A stretch of DNA of 64,000 bases, taken from assembly GCA_012845835.1 (NCBI GenBank), contig JABAKD010000009.1, positions 19,859,318-19,923,317 of the forward strand, read 5' to 3'. The notes under the pieces were generated by a model, which did not search any database, was not told the DNA's origin, and saw only the letters and a list, made by a program, of their open reading frames with translations. The stretch is from Undaria pinnatifida. Lineage: Eukaryota; Sar; Phaeophyceae; Laminariales; Alariaceae. This document shows positions 1 through 12,418 of the stretch, piece by piece (the stretch's first letter is position 1; each line of letters begins with the position of its first letter). The translations under genes were made by a program, and so were the position numbers.

Positions 1-510
1 GGAGGGGGGGAGGGGGGGAGGGGGGTGGGGGGAAGGGGGGAGGGAGGGAGGGGGGGAGGGGGAAGGGGGGAGGGAGGGAGGGGGGGGGGGGGGGGAGGAG
101 GGGGGGAGGGGGGGGGGGAGGGAGGGAGGGGAGGAGGTGGGAGGGGGGAAGGGGGGAGGGGGGAAGGGGGGAGGGGAGAGGGGAGGGGGGAGGAGGGAAG
201 GGGGAAGGGGGGAGGGGGGGAGGGGGAAGGGGGGGAGGGGGGAGGAGGGAAGGGGGAAGGGGGGAGGGGGGGAGGGGGGAGGGGGGTGAGGGGGGGGGGG
301 AGGAGAGGGGGGAGGGGGGGGGGGGAGGAGAGGGGGGAGGGGGGGGAAGGGGGAAGGGGAGAGGGGGGAGGGGGGGGGGGGAAGAGAGGGGGGAGGGAAG
401 GGGGAAGGGGGAAGGGGGGAGGGGGGGAAGGGGGAAGGGGGAAGGGGGGAGGGGGGGGTGGCGGGGAGGGGGGAAGGGGGGAGGGGGGAGGGGGCGGGGG
501 AAGGGGGGGC
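1..510. repeat. Purine-only G-rich low-complexity tract
   Basis: The plus strand here is almost entirely G with scattered A, in units such as GGGGGGA and GGGGAAG. The long plus-strand reading frame (Gly/Arg/Glu only) is a by-product of this composition and not a gene. The tract continues into a unique segment at 515-720 that is repeated in inverted orientation near 19.4-19.6 kb, where it also borders a C/G-rich tract. It is therefore probably part of a dispersed composite repeat. Runs of four or more G make G-quadruplex or triplex formation possible (inference). Confidence 0.9.
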
Positions 511-514
511 GTCA

Positions 515-1020
515 TGCCCAAGAGACTGAAGTCTGGGTCTGGCCATCACCGTCTTGAAATTTGTGGGCCTTCCAATGGCTGTCACAAGATAGCGTATGAC
601 CGTCCTGACTTCTTCGCCCGCGTTCTCTCCCCAGTGCCATTGATGATGCACTTGCTACCCTCTATGAGCCCAATGCCGTCTTTAGGTAGTTCCTAGGGTC
701 TGCTAGTATGACATTTTTTCTCTCTTTTCCTTTCCTTGCTTCATCTTCTTGTCTTTTCTTGCTTTTTTGTCTCTTCTTTCTTTTTGCGTTTTTTCGCTTT
801 CTTGTCTTTTCTTTTCTTTCCTTTATCTTCTTCTCTTTTCTTGATTTCTTTTTTCTACTTGACTCGCGTCCGTCGTGCGTATGCGTAGTGATAGGTACTA
901 CGTGCAATATATACGTGGTAGTCTTTCTTGGGTGGCAAGCGGTATACCAGGTAGTCGGTTTTCCAGGCGCGAGTAGTGAGACGTATGCACCAGGATGGAC
1001 CTGGCACATCGTAGGCTGAC
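515..1020 (+). repeat. Composite dispersed repeat, copy A
   Basis: A unique block of about 190 bp (515-705) is followed by a pyrimidine-rich TTTTCTT tract (710-855) and a block containing GTGCGTATGCGTAGTGATAG. The same parts occur in reverse order and orientation at about 19140-19620. There, a (GAAAA)n tract replaces the pyrimidine tract, and both copies share a junction reading CCTAGGGTCTGCTAGTAT. The segment 900-1020 is also related to 23920-24010. I read this as a dispersed repeat family of unknown class; no coding sequence was recognised. Confidence 0.65.
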
Positions 1021-1474
1021 TCCCGATTTTATTTTTATATGTTTCTGGTGGAGGCATGAATTGCGTCAGCTGTGATATATGCGTATACTACCTTTGGTTT
1101 GTTTGTGTTTTTCCCTGGCGTATTCCTCAGCTCCAGAGTGACTGGAGCCTGTTCTGTGACCACGGACTTGACTCCCGATTTTATTTTTATATGTTTCTTC
1201 TGGAGGCATGAATTGCGTCAGCTGTGATATATGCGTATACTACCTTTGGTTTGTTTGTGTTTTTCCCTGGCGTATTCCTCAGCTCCAGAGTGACTGGAGC
1301 CTGTTCTGTGACCACGGACTTGACTCCCGATTTTATTTTTATATGTTTCTGGTGGAGGCATGAATTGCGTCAGCTGTGATATATCTTATACTACCTTTGG
1401 TTTGTTTGTGTTTTTCCCTGGCGTATTCCTCAGCTCCAGAGTGACTGGAGCCTGTCCTGTGACCACGGACTTGA
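1019..1474 (+). repeat. 152-bp tandem triplication
   Basis: Three nearly identical units start at about 1019, 1171 and 1323, each beginning ACTCCCGATTTTATTTTTAT and ending near CTGTGACCACGGACTTG. The last unit runs into GAGTTAATGTGAGAA followed by a short (CAA)n tail at 1495-1512. A single diverged unit of the same family is present at 24010-24220. Confidence 0.85.
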
Positions 1475-3343
1475 TTATGCGAGTTAATGTGAGAACAACA
1501 ACAACAACAACACACTCGTCTGACTGACCTTTTTTAATTCACTGTTGCTTTGGCGACCAAATTTCGACACTGCTGCGGTTCCAATACGGTTATCATGGAA
1601 TATGCACCACACTGCCACGGTCCACTGCAGAAGGACAGCGTTTTTTCCCCACGGTTCTCGAAGAGCCGACCGCACAAGAACCAAACTTTCCACTACAGAG
1701 TTCCCATCCATGGAGTCGGAGGCCGTGCAGTTGTACAGATATACCTAGCGTGCTCAACCATGCATGCCCTCGAGCGACCGCCACAATCATGGAGGACTTG
1801 TGGCACACCATGGAGGACAGGATAACATTCGTTCGGGTGCTTCCCTCCTCCGCACGCCAACACAATTTCACGGCACATGGTTTCCGGGTACTTTCAATCC
1901 TGCTTTCGATCCAGCTCCTCGTTTTGCCTACAACACTCTTTTTTTCTTGTGAGTTGTATCACGTGTCGTCAGCCGTACTTTCTGCCCTGCACTTTAAGGC
2001 TGCTTATATGCGTTGTGTTGGATCTTGCACTCACTCTAAGTTCAAGTTTCCAAAGCGATATATGTACCGTTTTCGCTGAGGGCGATATGCCACAAACCGC
2101 AACACTCAAGGGCGACGACCTTCAATAGGTACACTACAAAGAAGGTACAAGGTTGGCACACCAGAGCCGAAAGAAGGTACAAGGTTGATAAACCAGGACC
2201 TTACGAAGGTACAAGGTTGATACACCAGGATCTTACAAGGGTACAAGGTTGATAAACCAGGACCTTAAGAATGTATAAGGTTGACGCAGAAATTAGGTAT
2301 GCATTTAGACTCGTCAATCGAACGTCGGTGCCTTCGGAGGCCGCCCTCGGCAGTTCTCTGGCCTCTCAGTTATCTGGCCCCGAATCTTGCTTATAAAGCC
2401 ACTACCAAGCAATTTGATATTTTCCAAGTACCCCTGACTGTGACGGACCACCGTGTAGACGTAAGAGATGCAAGATGACACCAAGTAACACGATGTGCTC
2501 ATGCATAGGGTATCCGGGATATTTTCCTGGAGCATTGCGGCTGTGCCCTTGGCATTTTCATGTCGCCAGTTTGCACCATCTGCAATCAGCAATCAATCAT
2601 GGAGCTTTGTCCGCTTCACAAAACGTATTCTATTTTTCGTTCCAGAGCGAGCGTAGCGGGCGGCGAATGCCACCCGCGGAGCGAAGCGCCGTGTATACAC
2701 ATACAGGATACTGGTACACACAAACGGTAGTCTATCTCAGCGACCATCCTCGTCCCGCGTCCCCGCTTGGGCAACCGAGGCTTATTTCAAACACAACAAA
2801 AAGTAAAAAACAGACAACAATCCAGTCGGCGTACTACTTGACAGGAGATGCTAACCCCCCTCGCCCACTCCAGAACTGCACATCGAAAACGGCGCCGACA
2901 GAGCATCTGCAGGATAATACTCTACCTGGTAATTACTACCTGGTAAGTACGACGGAACACGCATGCTCCAGCACGTTGGAGGTGCCACTCTGGGCCTAAT
3001 TATAAGGCACGTTGGATAATCATAATAATATCTCCGACGGCCCCTACATTTCCGCCCGGAGTGAAATGTAGGATCCCAAACACCAAGGCATTGCAGATGC
3101 TGCACTTGCAGCTGCAGCCGTACAGCAAAATCGCACCCTGACAATGCTACAACTTGGAAGTATTAGTGCAAGTATTAGGACAGCCTCCGCACGACCAAGC
3201 CACACATACTGTGCCCATGCGAATCGGTCTAATCGACCGACAAACATGGAACAAGCTTCGCACGACCAGGCCAAACATACCGTGCCCATACAAATCGGTT
3301 TAACAGACCGAAAACTACGGAGCACGGGAGGTCATCACGGGGA
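1475..3343. other. Intergenic, no gene recognised; contains a 32-bp minisatellite
   Basis: Several small overlapping frames are open on both strands, but none shows splice-site-bounded coding character or a recognisable family. The only structure is a tandem array at about 2130-2285 of roughly 32-bp units containing GAAGGTACAAGGTTGATA and ACCAGGACCTTA, about five copies. Confidence 0.6.
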
Positions 3344-3610
3344 AAAAAAAAAAAACTCGAAGGTCGGCACGGGGGAAGGTACCCGTATCTCAGCACAGGA
3401 AAGGGTACTTGAAGCTCAGGACAGGGGAAGGTACTTGAAGCTCAGCAAGGGGGAAGGTACTCCAAGGTCTGCACGGGGGAAGGTGCTCGAAGATCAGCAC
3501 GGGAGAAGGTACATCGCCGTCGTTTTCAGAGACATCTCCAACACTGAACGATACTTCAAGCTCTCCAAGGGCGAAAGAATTTGAAGGTCAGCATGGGGGA
3601 AGGTATTTAG
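3344..3610. repeat. 26-27 bp minisatellite overlapping the ATG6 stop codon
   Basis: About nine imperfect units contain GAAGGTACTTGAAGCTCAGC or AAGGTCNGCACGGGGGAAGG. The last unit (3583-3610) overlaps the 3-prime end of the minus-strand ATG6 reading frame and supplies its final codons and TGA stop. The remaining copies lie immediately downstream of the stop, in the presumed 3-prime UTR. Confidence 0.8.
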
Positions 3611-6600
3611 CGGCCCAAGCGGCAATCCATTTGAGATCGGTCATCACGTACTTCAGAGCACGCGTCCAGTCTTCCAGGCTGCTACCCAGCGCGACCGGAA
3701 GCCCTCCGATGGTCCCTTCGTGTTCCTTGATGGAGTACGGAAGCCGCAAAGTGGGGTCGTGCTCCTGCACGTGCTCGCCGACCTCTCCTGAAACGGTTCA
3801 AAGGTAAACAAAATATGTGCTACAAAGTTTAACGTGTGCAGCGACGCGTTCAACAACAACAAACACTACATGCTGCGAGTACCTAGTTTAATTTGGTTCG
3901 GGGCCAAAAATCCTTCAAACGCTTCAAAAACAAACAGAAGACGCGCTGCGGGCTTTAAGTTGTGCTGGTGTAAAACCACCTCTCCCAAAAACGTCTCAAA
4001 ACGATGTTCCAAAACGATGTATCAGAACCATGTTTCAAAACGATGTTTCAAAAAGATGTTTCAAAATGATTATTCAAAACGATGTTTCGAAACGATGTTT
4101 CAAAAACAAAAATAAGGGAGTTTAAACGATCGTAGAACCACCTCTCTTGGCGACGTTTCAACAACAAACAGAAAGCGAGCAATTAATACTAAAATTCAAG
4201 TTAAAAGTAGAAGCAGGCGTGCCACGACGATTAAGTCGCTGTACAGCCACCTCGCCTGGGGAAGATCAGATTGAAAAAAAAAAAACACAAGGCATGGTAC
4301 GAAGATGAAGTTGTTGTAGAACCATTTCTCCTGGCCACGTTTCAAACATTCGCAGAAACCAGAGGCGCTGTGCAGACGAGTTGGTGTAGAACCGCCTCTC
4401 CTGGGGACGTTTGAAGAACAACCAAAAAAGCGTGCTAGAACGTGCGAGCTCGTGTGAACCACAACCACCTCCCCTGGCCACGTTGTAAGAAGCAAATACA
4501 AGGCGCGCTAAGAATTACCGCCTCTCCTGGAGAAGTTTCAAAGGTAACCAGAAGAGCTGCTACAATAACTGAATTGCTAGAACCGCTTCCCCCGACCACG
4601 ATTCAAAAGCAGACAGAAAGCGTCTTACCAACTTCAGGTTGGTGAAGAACCGACACTGGCCTTAGCAGCAGGTACAATACAGTCAGCGCACAACAGTGCA
4701 CTACGACAGTAAAGCAGTTATCGCTTGACGTTGGGGAGCACATCACCTAGGCAGTGCAGGAAGGCTCTCAGCGCGAAGTTGAAATTACGCCTAGGGAAAA
4801 GGCTGAAGCTCTCGTCCGTGTGCAAGCTGTACAGTACTCGCCCATCCCCTGATCGCGCAATTTTGGTGAAGCTCCCGCAAGGGGCGATGAGGTACTTGGA
4901 GAACTCGATTCCCATCGCGATCGCCACTGCACCAACCACCAACAGGGAGCGACAGGGGGGGGTGTACTCATTGTCATGCATGGCCGTAGTCTCTATTCGC
5001 ACCATAGCTATTAGTAGTGGTATGACACTCACATCCCTACAATGCCGCGACGGAGCACGTCGGATTGTCAACGACCAGGCAGAAAATGGTTGCAAAAAGC
5101 GCGAAGCACCACCGTGAGGTATTCGGCGAACCGCACAAAGGGTGGGCTGCAAAAAGGACGCGTTAATCAGACCCCGGACAATTTTGGAGAGAGATGTGGG
5201 TAGCCAATTGCAGTTGTCGATGTCTCGGATTTGAAGCACGGCAATTTCATCCTGGGGGTCCGTCCGCTCAAGGCCCCGACCGGTGCATGCATGCGGACGG
5301 AAACGCCAAACAGTAGACACATGCTCCTAATAGTAGTACTAAGTAGTAATATTACTAATAGTACTAATAGTACTAATAGCACGATAGGGGTGAGCGCAGC
5401 TATTCTGAGGTTCCGCGCTTGAAGAACTCCACACCCAACCGAAACACCTCACTCTGAGAAGTGAAGAAGGCAAAAGTGCAACCCCATCAGCAATGTCCTA
5501 CGCATGCTCTAGGCAACATAACCAAATGCTCCTCCAAATACACACCAGGTAGACGATGTTCCAACGATATTGGGTATTCATAGCGTAGTAATTACTTCAA
5601 CATCACCATTACTTCACTATTATTTCTCTAGTGGTTGAGAAGCCCATTCAGCCAGATACACTTCGTCGAAAAACTGCTACCCCAGTCGTAGCAAGCGTCA
5701 GGACCTCTAAACTGGCTCTATCGTGTAAACTGGCCCTGCACTGACTCCATGTGAGATATAACTTGGCAGTATACAACACCGTGAGCAAGTAAAGCTGCCT
5801 ATGTCTACAACAGCAGCAGCGCAGTCCACTGACTGAGGTTGCTGCCGCGTTGAAAAAGGATCCCGAAGAACGACCGCGAGGGAGAGACTATCGCCCATTT
5901 CGAACGTTGTATTCTACAAAGGGAGGTCTGCTCCGGCTGGGGATTTGCTCCGCCGGCAAATGCAGCAAACTTCTGCCAGCGTGGTACACACGCAGTAGAT
6001 GCTATGATCTTATGCCAGCGCAGTGCTGTAATCGGCAGGGGACACGAAAAAAAGCAAGGGAACTACTAGTCTATTTTTTCGCAATAGTGTGCCCCAATAG
6101 TTGAGGGACAACAAAAAGCAGGCAACTTGTCGATTTTGTCGCAATAGTCGTGCTGTAGAAGTTGGGAAACAACAACAGGCAGGTAACCTGTCTACTTTCT
6201 CGTGAAGGCTCGGCACATGGACTAACCTGTGACGAGTACGATGGCCGCCTGTCCTACACCAGCGTTCACTTCCTGCCAGTCAACGAGATGCGTGCTAAGC
6301 CTCCCCACCCTGAAGCCGTTAATAGTTGCGAACGGCCCGAGGTGCCAGATGTGGAAAGAGTCGTTCAACGCGCCTGGAAAACAAAGCATCACCAAAAAAC
6401 ATCGCCGTGCTTTGGATCGTTTGTATCGTATAATCGTTAGGGAGGTCATAGCTGCAAGCTCAAGACCCTTGAACAAAAAAAAAATTCAAACAGTTCCCGC
6501 GCATTTTGGATCGTATGGTTGTCATGGACGAATATTCAAGGCGCATCAACAAAACAATCCCAAAAACGCCTCCATGGGTGGGACGGCATAATCGTTAGGG

Positions 6601-9519
6601 GGATGAAAGACGCATGTTTAAAGCGCCTGACCGGGTCAAACGAAAAAAAACTTGGCAAAATCGCTAGCATGGGTGGCATCGTGTAGTCGTCAGGGGGCCA
6701 CCGAGGCATATAGGCATGCATGAGGTTGGTAAAGAAGTGAGCACAGTTCGACTCCTTACGAATCAACCGCAACCACACTGTTGGGGTCAAATCACTCGGC
6801 ATAAGTGTAGTGCAGGTATTTTTCCAGTCGTAAAGGGTCAAGGGCAAGTACCATCAGAGGCTTACCAGGCGCGTCCCAGCCTGCTGGGTTGTGAAGTGCG
6901 CGTTCAAATGATATGAAACAGGCCTGCGCCTCAGACGAAAACGCTACGCGGACGCACCATGCCTATTGCACCGCACGCCAACAACCACCCACGTACACCA
7001 TCAATACCTCCAGTAGAGGTATGGTTGGTACAGTAGAGGTATGGTTATTATGGTTGCGCGGGAGACCACGAGCGGGAGGTGCGGTGAAGACAACCTACCA
7101 TGCCTTCCAACAACCTAGCATGAGTTCTAAAGCATGACTTCGGAAAATGCGGGCAATGGGCAAAGCACAGCACACCAAAGCACAGCACACCAAAGCATCG
7201 CACCGCACAGAACAGAGCAGCACAGCACAACACTTTTCGTACGATACATTAGTCTAGAGTCGAGAGTAGAAACAAACTACTTCCTAACAATTCATTGTAC
7301 ATAGACACCTTGCACCTTGCGCCCAAGTGTGTGGCGATCCATCACGTCAATTGGCCTTAACGCTCAGACAGGTATCAGGCAGCAAAACACCGTGGCTAGT
7401 AAAAAATAGAGCAGCTGCCGTAAGAGGCTTACCCATTCTCATGGCGCTGACGAGTTGCTCCGAGTACAAGGCTTTTCTGCTTCTACAGTTCTCCCTTGCT
7501 TCGGCTACATCGCTTCTCCTCGCCTCAAGCACAATCCTCCGCGACAGTAGCTCCGCACGGCACCGCGCTAGCTCCGCTGGGAAGTGAGCGCATGGGAACA
7601 GGAACGTTAGCAAATAATCGGTAGTTCAGCAGCGTGTAGTGACGTGGAGTAGCGTGGTGTTGTGTGCCTGCAGATGGCAGATGGCAGTTTCAGACAGTGC
7701 AGTTAGCTAGTAATAGTAGAGACGTAATTAAGTAATGTGTCATGGCGTGGCGTGGTATGCCGTGTGCCTGCAGATGCCCGTTGCAGGCACACCTTCAGAA
7801 AACCAGCGCTAGGTATGTCGGGACGCAGTTGACCGGCAATCCCCGCTGTCGAGTCAATTGCTGCAGGTAAAGTGGGCAGCGCCAAGGTATGTATATAACC
7901 CAAGCGCCCTCGCGTGCGTACTTCTAAAACGGTGGTCATGTCGACATCCGGACATTCGACAACCACTACTGCAGCATAGTCCCGCACATCCTCCACCTCC
8001 TGAAATATTCAACAAGTGAAGCAGAGGCACGCACGATGGCACACACCCCACCCTCGGGACAACCAACATACAACTACTCCAGCCTCGCACGGATCTATCC
8101 ACCTCCTGAAGAAACAAGCAAATCTAGCAGACACACAAGATGCCAGCACACCACAATACCTCGCCAAATAACACAAGCGGTACAAATATCCAAGCATTTG
8201 CACGGACCTCTTCTTCTCGCGAGCAGCTCCATCTCTCGTGACACAGCTGCCCGTCGTTTCTTGACTCTGTCGACGTCGTCCACTAGTCGAAGGTGCTCCA
8301 TACTAGCACGGGACTGCGTCCACTTCCCCGGAGTGTCCGCGATCTGTCCGATCTCGTCCTTAATCGAGCCCCATACCTGGATTAATTTGGGCGAACGTCT
8401 CGCCTTCAGGGTACACCACAAAAATAGCTCAAAAAAACATTATAATGTACTAGACTATATATCCTGCCGTGGGGCTTATTACGAGACCACGGGAGGAGCA
8501 CCGAGCACGGACAGTGGAACTGTGGAACCTCAAAATTTGATCATGTCCTGGAGGTTACTTCCCGTTACATGTAAAGCAGCACACCGCAGTTGTAGTAGCG
8601 GCACGGTATCGCACCAGGTAGAACCGGTACCCTGCACACTGCACACACGTATGGCAAAAGTGGCACCATGGACACTGCATACAAAACGCTTTTGACAATC
8701 GTGCATGACCGAGTGGCAATCGTGTCTGTACGACCTTCAGGACAAAAATGGCATGAGCACGTGGCTTATTAGCGGTGCGTCATATCGTCACATCCGTAAC
8801 GCCTTTTCGAGGACCGTATTGCCCTATGATCTATTGCCCTATTGCCTGTTGCGTTCATGCGGCATCGACAAGTCTACGGCTCAAGCAGGTGCCGATACCT
8901 TGCGTGGGAATCTGCCGTTTTAGTGCTGTTGGAACGTTGCCACCCGTGATCGGCGACGCGGTTACTGCACTACTTATACCATGTTGTTGACGTCACGCCA
9001 ACGTCTCCGCCTCGGCAACTGGACGACGAACCTGCACCCCTTTGCCCCCAACCGCCCACGCACCCCCTCCCGATAGATAGTAATAGCTGGCGCTGGGAAC
9101 TCGCGCAGCGGGATAATTGATATTTGAGACTGTTGTCAAGATGTGTGCATTGCTGGTCGGCAGCGGTTGCCGTATATTCTTCCGGCGTCAACGATCAAAT
9201 AAGACGGCCCCTCTTTCGCGGCGAGGAGTAAATTAGAACCTCCTTCTCGTTCGTACTATCGTAAAAATACATTAATCACCGTCGTTTCGTCGTTTATGCA
9301 AGTAGTACTGCTGACCTTTCCATTTTGTCCAGCATCTCCAGCATGTGATGGCTTGTCGAAAAGCTCTCCGTTGGGTTTGGCGTGTGAGCCTTCCTCGCCA
9401 CACACAACGGTGGCAGAGGTGGGGGTCGGACCATAATCCTCCTTTCGTCGGCAGGTGCTCGAGTTTGAGCTTGCTGGTGCCGCCATGAGGTGTTCCATCG
9501 CCTCGCGGTACATGCGGAC
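3588..9519 (-). CDS. ATG6: ATG6/Beclin-1 family autophagy protein (spliced, 5-prime end not found)
   Basis: Beclin-1/Atg6 is the autophagy subunit of class III PI3-kinase (Vps34) complexes. Exons on the minus strand are 9519-9316, 8403-8208, 7576-7433, 6373-6227, 4926-4747 and 3787-3588. The first join is in phase 0 and the other four are all in phase 1, giving an open frame of 356 codons. The first three exons are charged and coiled-coil-like (for example AELARCRAELLSRR). The next carries the family hallmark FHIWHLGPFATINGFRVGRL and the sequence VDWQEVNAGVGQ. The next carries GSFTKIA and NFALRAFLHCL. The last carries DPTLRLPYS and WTRALKYVMTDLKWIAAW, matching the Beclin C-terminus. The usual N-terminal CxxC region is missing, so upstream exon(s) remain unidentified. 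The boundaries of 9519-9316 and the 8403 acceptor are the least certain. The aromatic-finger segment reads SLFP rather than the vertebrate FFW. The last eight residues come from a minisatellite unit. Confidence 0.9.
3960..4625. repeat. Degenerate tandem arrays inside the last ATG6 intron
   Basis: At 3990-4110 a roughly 15-bp unit (CAAAACGATGTTT) is repeated about eight times. From about 4130 to 4610 a looser unit of 60-70 bp repeats about seven times, each with a core like GAACCGCCTCTCCTGGGGAC followed by GTTTCAA and an A-rich spacer with CAGAAAGC. The array fills most of the intron between the last two ATG6 exons (3788-4746). Confidence 0.7.
5326..5385. repeat. AGTACTAAT-type microsatellite in an ATG6 intron
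   Basis: Short direct repeats of TAGTACTAA and TAATAGTAC lie within the ATG6 intron spanning 4927-6226. The unit is partly self-complementary (AGTACT). A similar but longer tract occurs at 61325-61470. Confidence 0.7.
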
Positions 9520-10094
9520 CTGGTTTACCGCCGTTTCATGAGAATACAGCAAAGGCAGCATCACATGTACCAGGTAGGATATTAGCCTTGAGCAAATACT
9601 CCGTACTTCGTAGTCTGAGAGCCATTTCCGCCTGGGCGCACAAGGGACCCGTCGATTTCATACTTGGAAGTATATAGGTGAAAAACAGTAGCCATCAGTT
9701 CCAAAGGCAGTTGATATGGTATGATAGCAGAGGAGTTCGTCGGCCGGATGTGTGTGCCGGTTACAAGTTACAACAGCAGGCAGGGTTTCAAAGTAACTGG
9801 TATTTGTCGCGAACCCCATGAACATCGAACCGCAACGCGTGACACTGCGAAACACGCGAACAGCTACTAAACCCCTAGAGGCTTCAGTGGGGAAAAAAAG
9901 TCTGCACTAAACGACGTGCGAAAAACGTGAACAGGCACTAAACCCTTCAAGGCTTCAGAGATTATATATATATGCAATGAACGACGATAGCGACGATGAC
10001 AGCACCGGCCACACGAAGCAACCCGGGCTGCGGAGGTAGGCCTTGCCTCCAAACTACAATGAATGGATACCCACATCGTATATATTAGACCCCT

Positions 10095-10375
10095 GTCGAT
10101 CTGATGTTCTATTGATGATCTATTGATGATCTGTGTCTTGTAGGGAAGATAGATCCCGGGTCTGAAAGCAGATTTTAAATGTCTGCATGGTTATATAGTC
10201 TATCATGGTAGTCGGATGCTCTGAAATGTCAATATAAAGCACATGTTTCCTGGGTTGAATATGTACTGTTAATAATGAACAGATCCTTCGCAACATGCAT
10301 ACCATTATAGCGACAGATACAGGATCTAAATGGTCTAGATGATCTAGGTCGTCATCTGGCCGACGTGTTGTTGTG
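10095..10375 (+). repeat. GATC-rich dispersed repeat, copy 1
   Basis: The segment carries repeated TGATCTATTGATGATCTGTG and ends near GATCTAGGTCGTCATCTGGC followed by CGACGTGTTG. Related sequence, with the same GATCTG..CCGA.G end motif, occurs at 28630-28905 and 46570-46795. No coding sequence was seen. Confidence 0.45.
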
Positions 10376-12418
10376 CAAGGGTCTGCAAGAAAACGCGCCC
10401 AGCATGGTGGAAGCTCTTGCCATCACTGCTGCAGACACCTCAGGGCGCATCTGGTTGCCTGTTTGGTAGGTACAAATTGAGCAATACTGCCGTATTAGGT
10501 CCCAGAAGTAAAAGTGTGACGCCGCTATCATATACCATAATTCGGTGTTACGTACCAGGTGGTACAACAGCTGAAGGTACCTGCGTGTACTCGTGTTGTT
10601 GCGAAGACGTTTCGCATTCCACCTATGCCAAATAACAACCTACCCACAACTCACAGCACATCACACGTAACGAACACCGAGTTGGGTGACGCCACGACCG
10701 CAAGTCCTCCTTTTGCTGCAGTGACCATATATGTACCGTAGCGCACTTTCAAGAAGGATTCGCGGATTGGAGAGCTCACGGTCATTCCGGACGTACATTA
10801 TACGAGCACGCACGAGTACCGCCGTCACAGATCATAGGTGATGCCTCAGTAGGCGAGATTTAAGACGAGTGATGCGAGTCTCGCAGGTCCCTTGTCCGCT
10901 GTCTGCAGTTTACACGCGAAGTGTGCTTGGGTGTGCCTCGACTTAACTTTAACTCACCATATGTACGAAACACGGCGAGGAGGAACCGTACGGCACGTAC
11001 GCCATCGGAGATTGTCACGGGAAACGCTGAAAAAAAACAAGCAGGTGCCCTCGTACTCGGATACCACACAGCACCAGTGTGGCCTGCAGCGTGTAGAAAA
11101 GATGCCACCACCACAACAGCAAAGCAATAGTCACTCAATTTACAGCTGCTGTAGAGTGCCCTCAAGGCTCAGAGCTCAGAGAGCACCGGCAGGAAACCAG
11201 GAAGAAGGAAGAATACAAAAACTCAAACCACTGCTCGTGCGTATCATATGTACAGCACAATTCCAATTACATATTTCCATCGTCAACTCTGGGTCGTGAA
11301 TGCATGCTTCCAACAAAAGAGACCGAGAATACCATGCAGTTGCTGTTCACCTGCTGCTCAGCAAGCTGGAACCGCCCTTGCAACTCTCGATGAGCCATGC
11401 GTCGCTCCCGTGTATATAGCAGTGCTACCCCGCGATCGACCATTTTTGGAATTTAGGAGTTCACAAAAAGCAACAAAAAGTGATTAGAAAGGGGATGTTT
11501 CAATTTCCTCCCCGCTTTTATGTGAAACTGTCACATCTGAGAAACGAAAAAACTCGTTCGAAGTACGAGTACACTCGAAAAAACTCGTTGGAAACTTCTC
11601 TCACACCTGGCGGTACGTTACTGCTACCAGGTATTAAATATGTACTCGGCTCTAAACTCCTCTCATTGGATCTGCCCTCGGACATGCTCGGCGCGGATGC
11701 ACACCGCCGAGTCTACGTGGCGCGCTGCAATCGCTGTGACAACATGACGAAACGGCGCTGACGCCGCAAGTGCTCAACAACTTCACCAAGAAATCCGACG
11801 TTATACACTCAGGACGACGTTTGTTATAGACTTAGTTTACAGGTGGTCCTCCAAAGTGTTGAATTCGGGTAAACCACCGGCCACCAATCGGTCCATGGTC
11901 GAGGTTGAGCAATCACGGTAACGTTTGGGGCGCACCGGACGGGGGGCTCCGTCGACCATCTCCGAGCGGGAAATTGATCTACAGCACTCTCGGCAGCAGA
12001 TTTCGATCTACTGCTACATAGTCTACGGTACCAAGTATAGACTAGAGTACAGTATGGGGCCGGCACTGCGAACCAAAACCGCGAACCCAACTGCCTGTAC
12101 GGCCGGATGAGGATCGGCGCTGCCCAACGAGGTTCTGCTCGTGGTAACAGTGATCGTTTTCTGGTACCCGGTTACTGCGACATGCCTCGCGCTGACCGGT
12201 GCAGAACGGTGCTTCCCAACGGAGCAGCTGTTTTTTCGTTCTTGTTGTGTTTACTAAGGCGACGGCAGTTTGTTTTGTGTCGTGTGTGTCTTGTGTGTTG
12301 TGTGTGTCGTGGTTCGGAAAAATCAGCGTGCGTACCGATCAGGCTTCCGCTCCCTTTGCCTCGTTACACGACGTTGACAGGCGCCGTTTGGGAAGTGACG
12401 ATGCACATTATTTGACAT

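Noticed and set aside
25-696. Gly/Arg/Glu frame of 223 codons
   Set aside because: It is a translation of a purine-only G-rich tract. Composition fully explains the open frame.
4718-5320. Single 200-codon minus-strand gene
   Set aside because: Only 4926-4747 matches Beclin and is bounded by splice sites. The upstream part of the frame is intron.
7703-8003. Exon-like block after TTTCAG at 8004 (EVEDVRDYAAVVVVECPDVD)
   Set aside because: Its frame does not fit between the flanking ATG6 exons, which join to each other directly in phase 1. It is treated as intron sequence unless cDNA shows otherwise.
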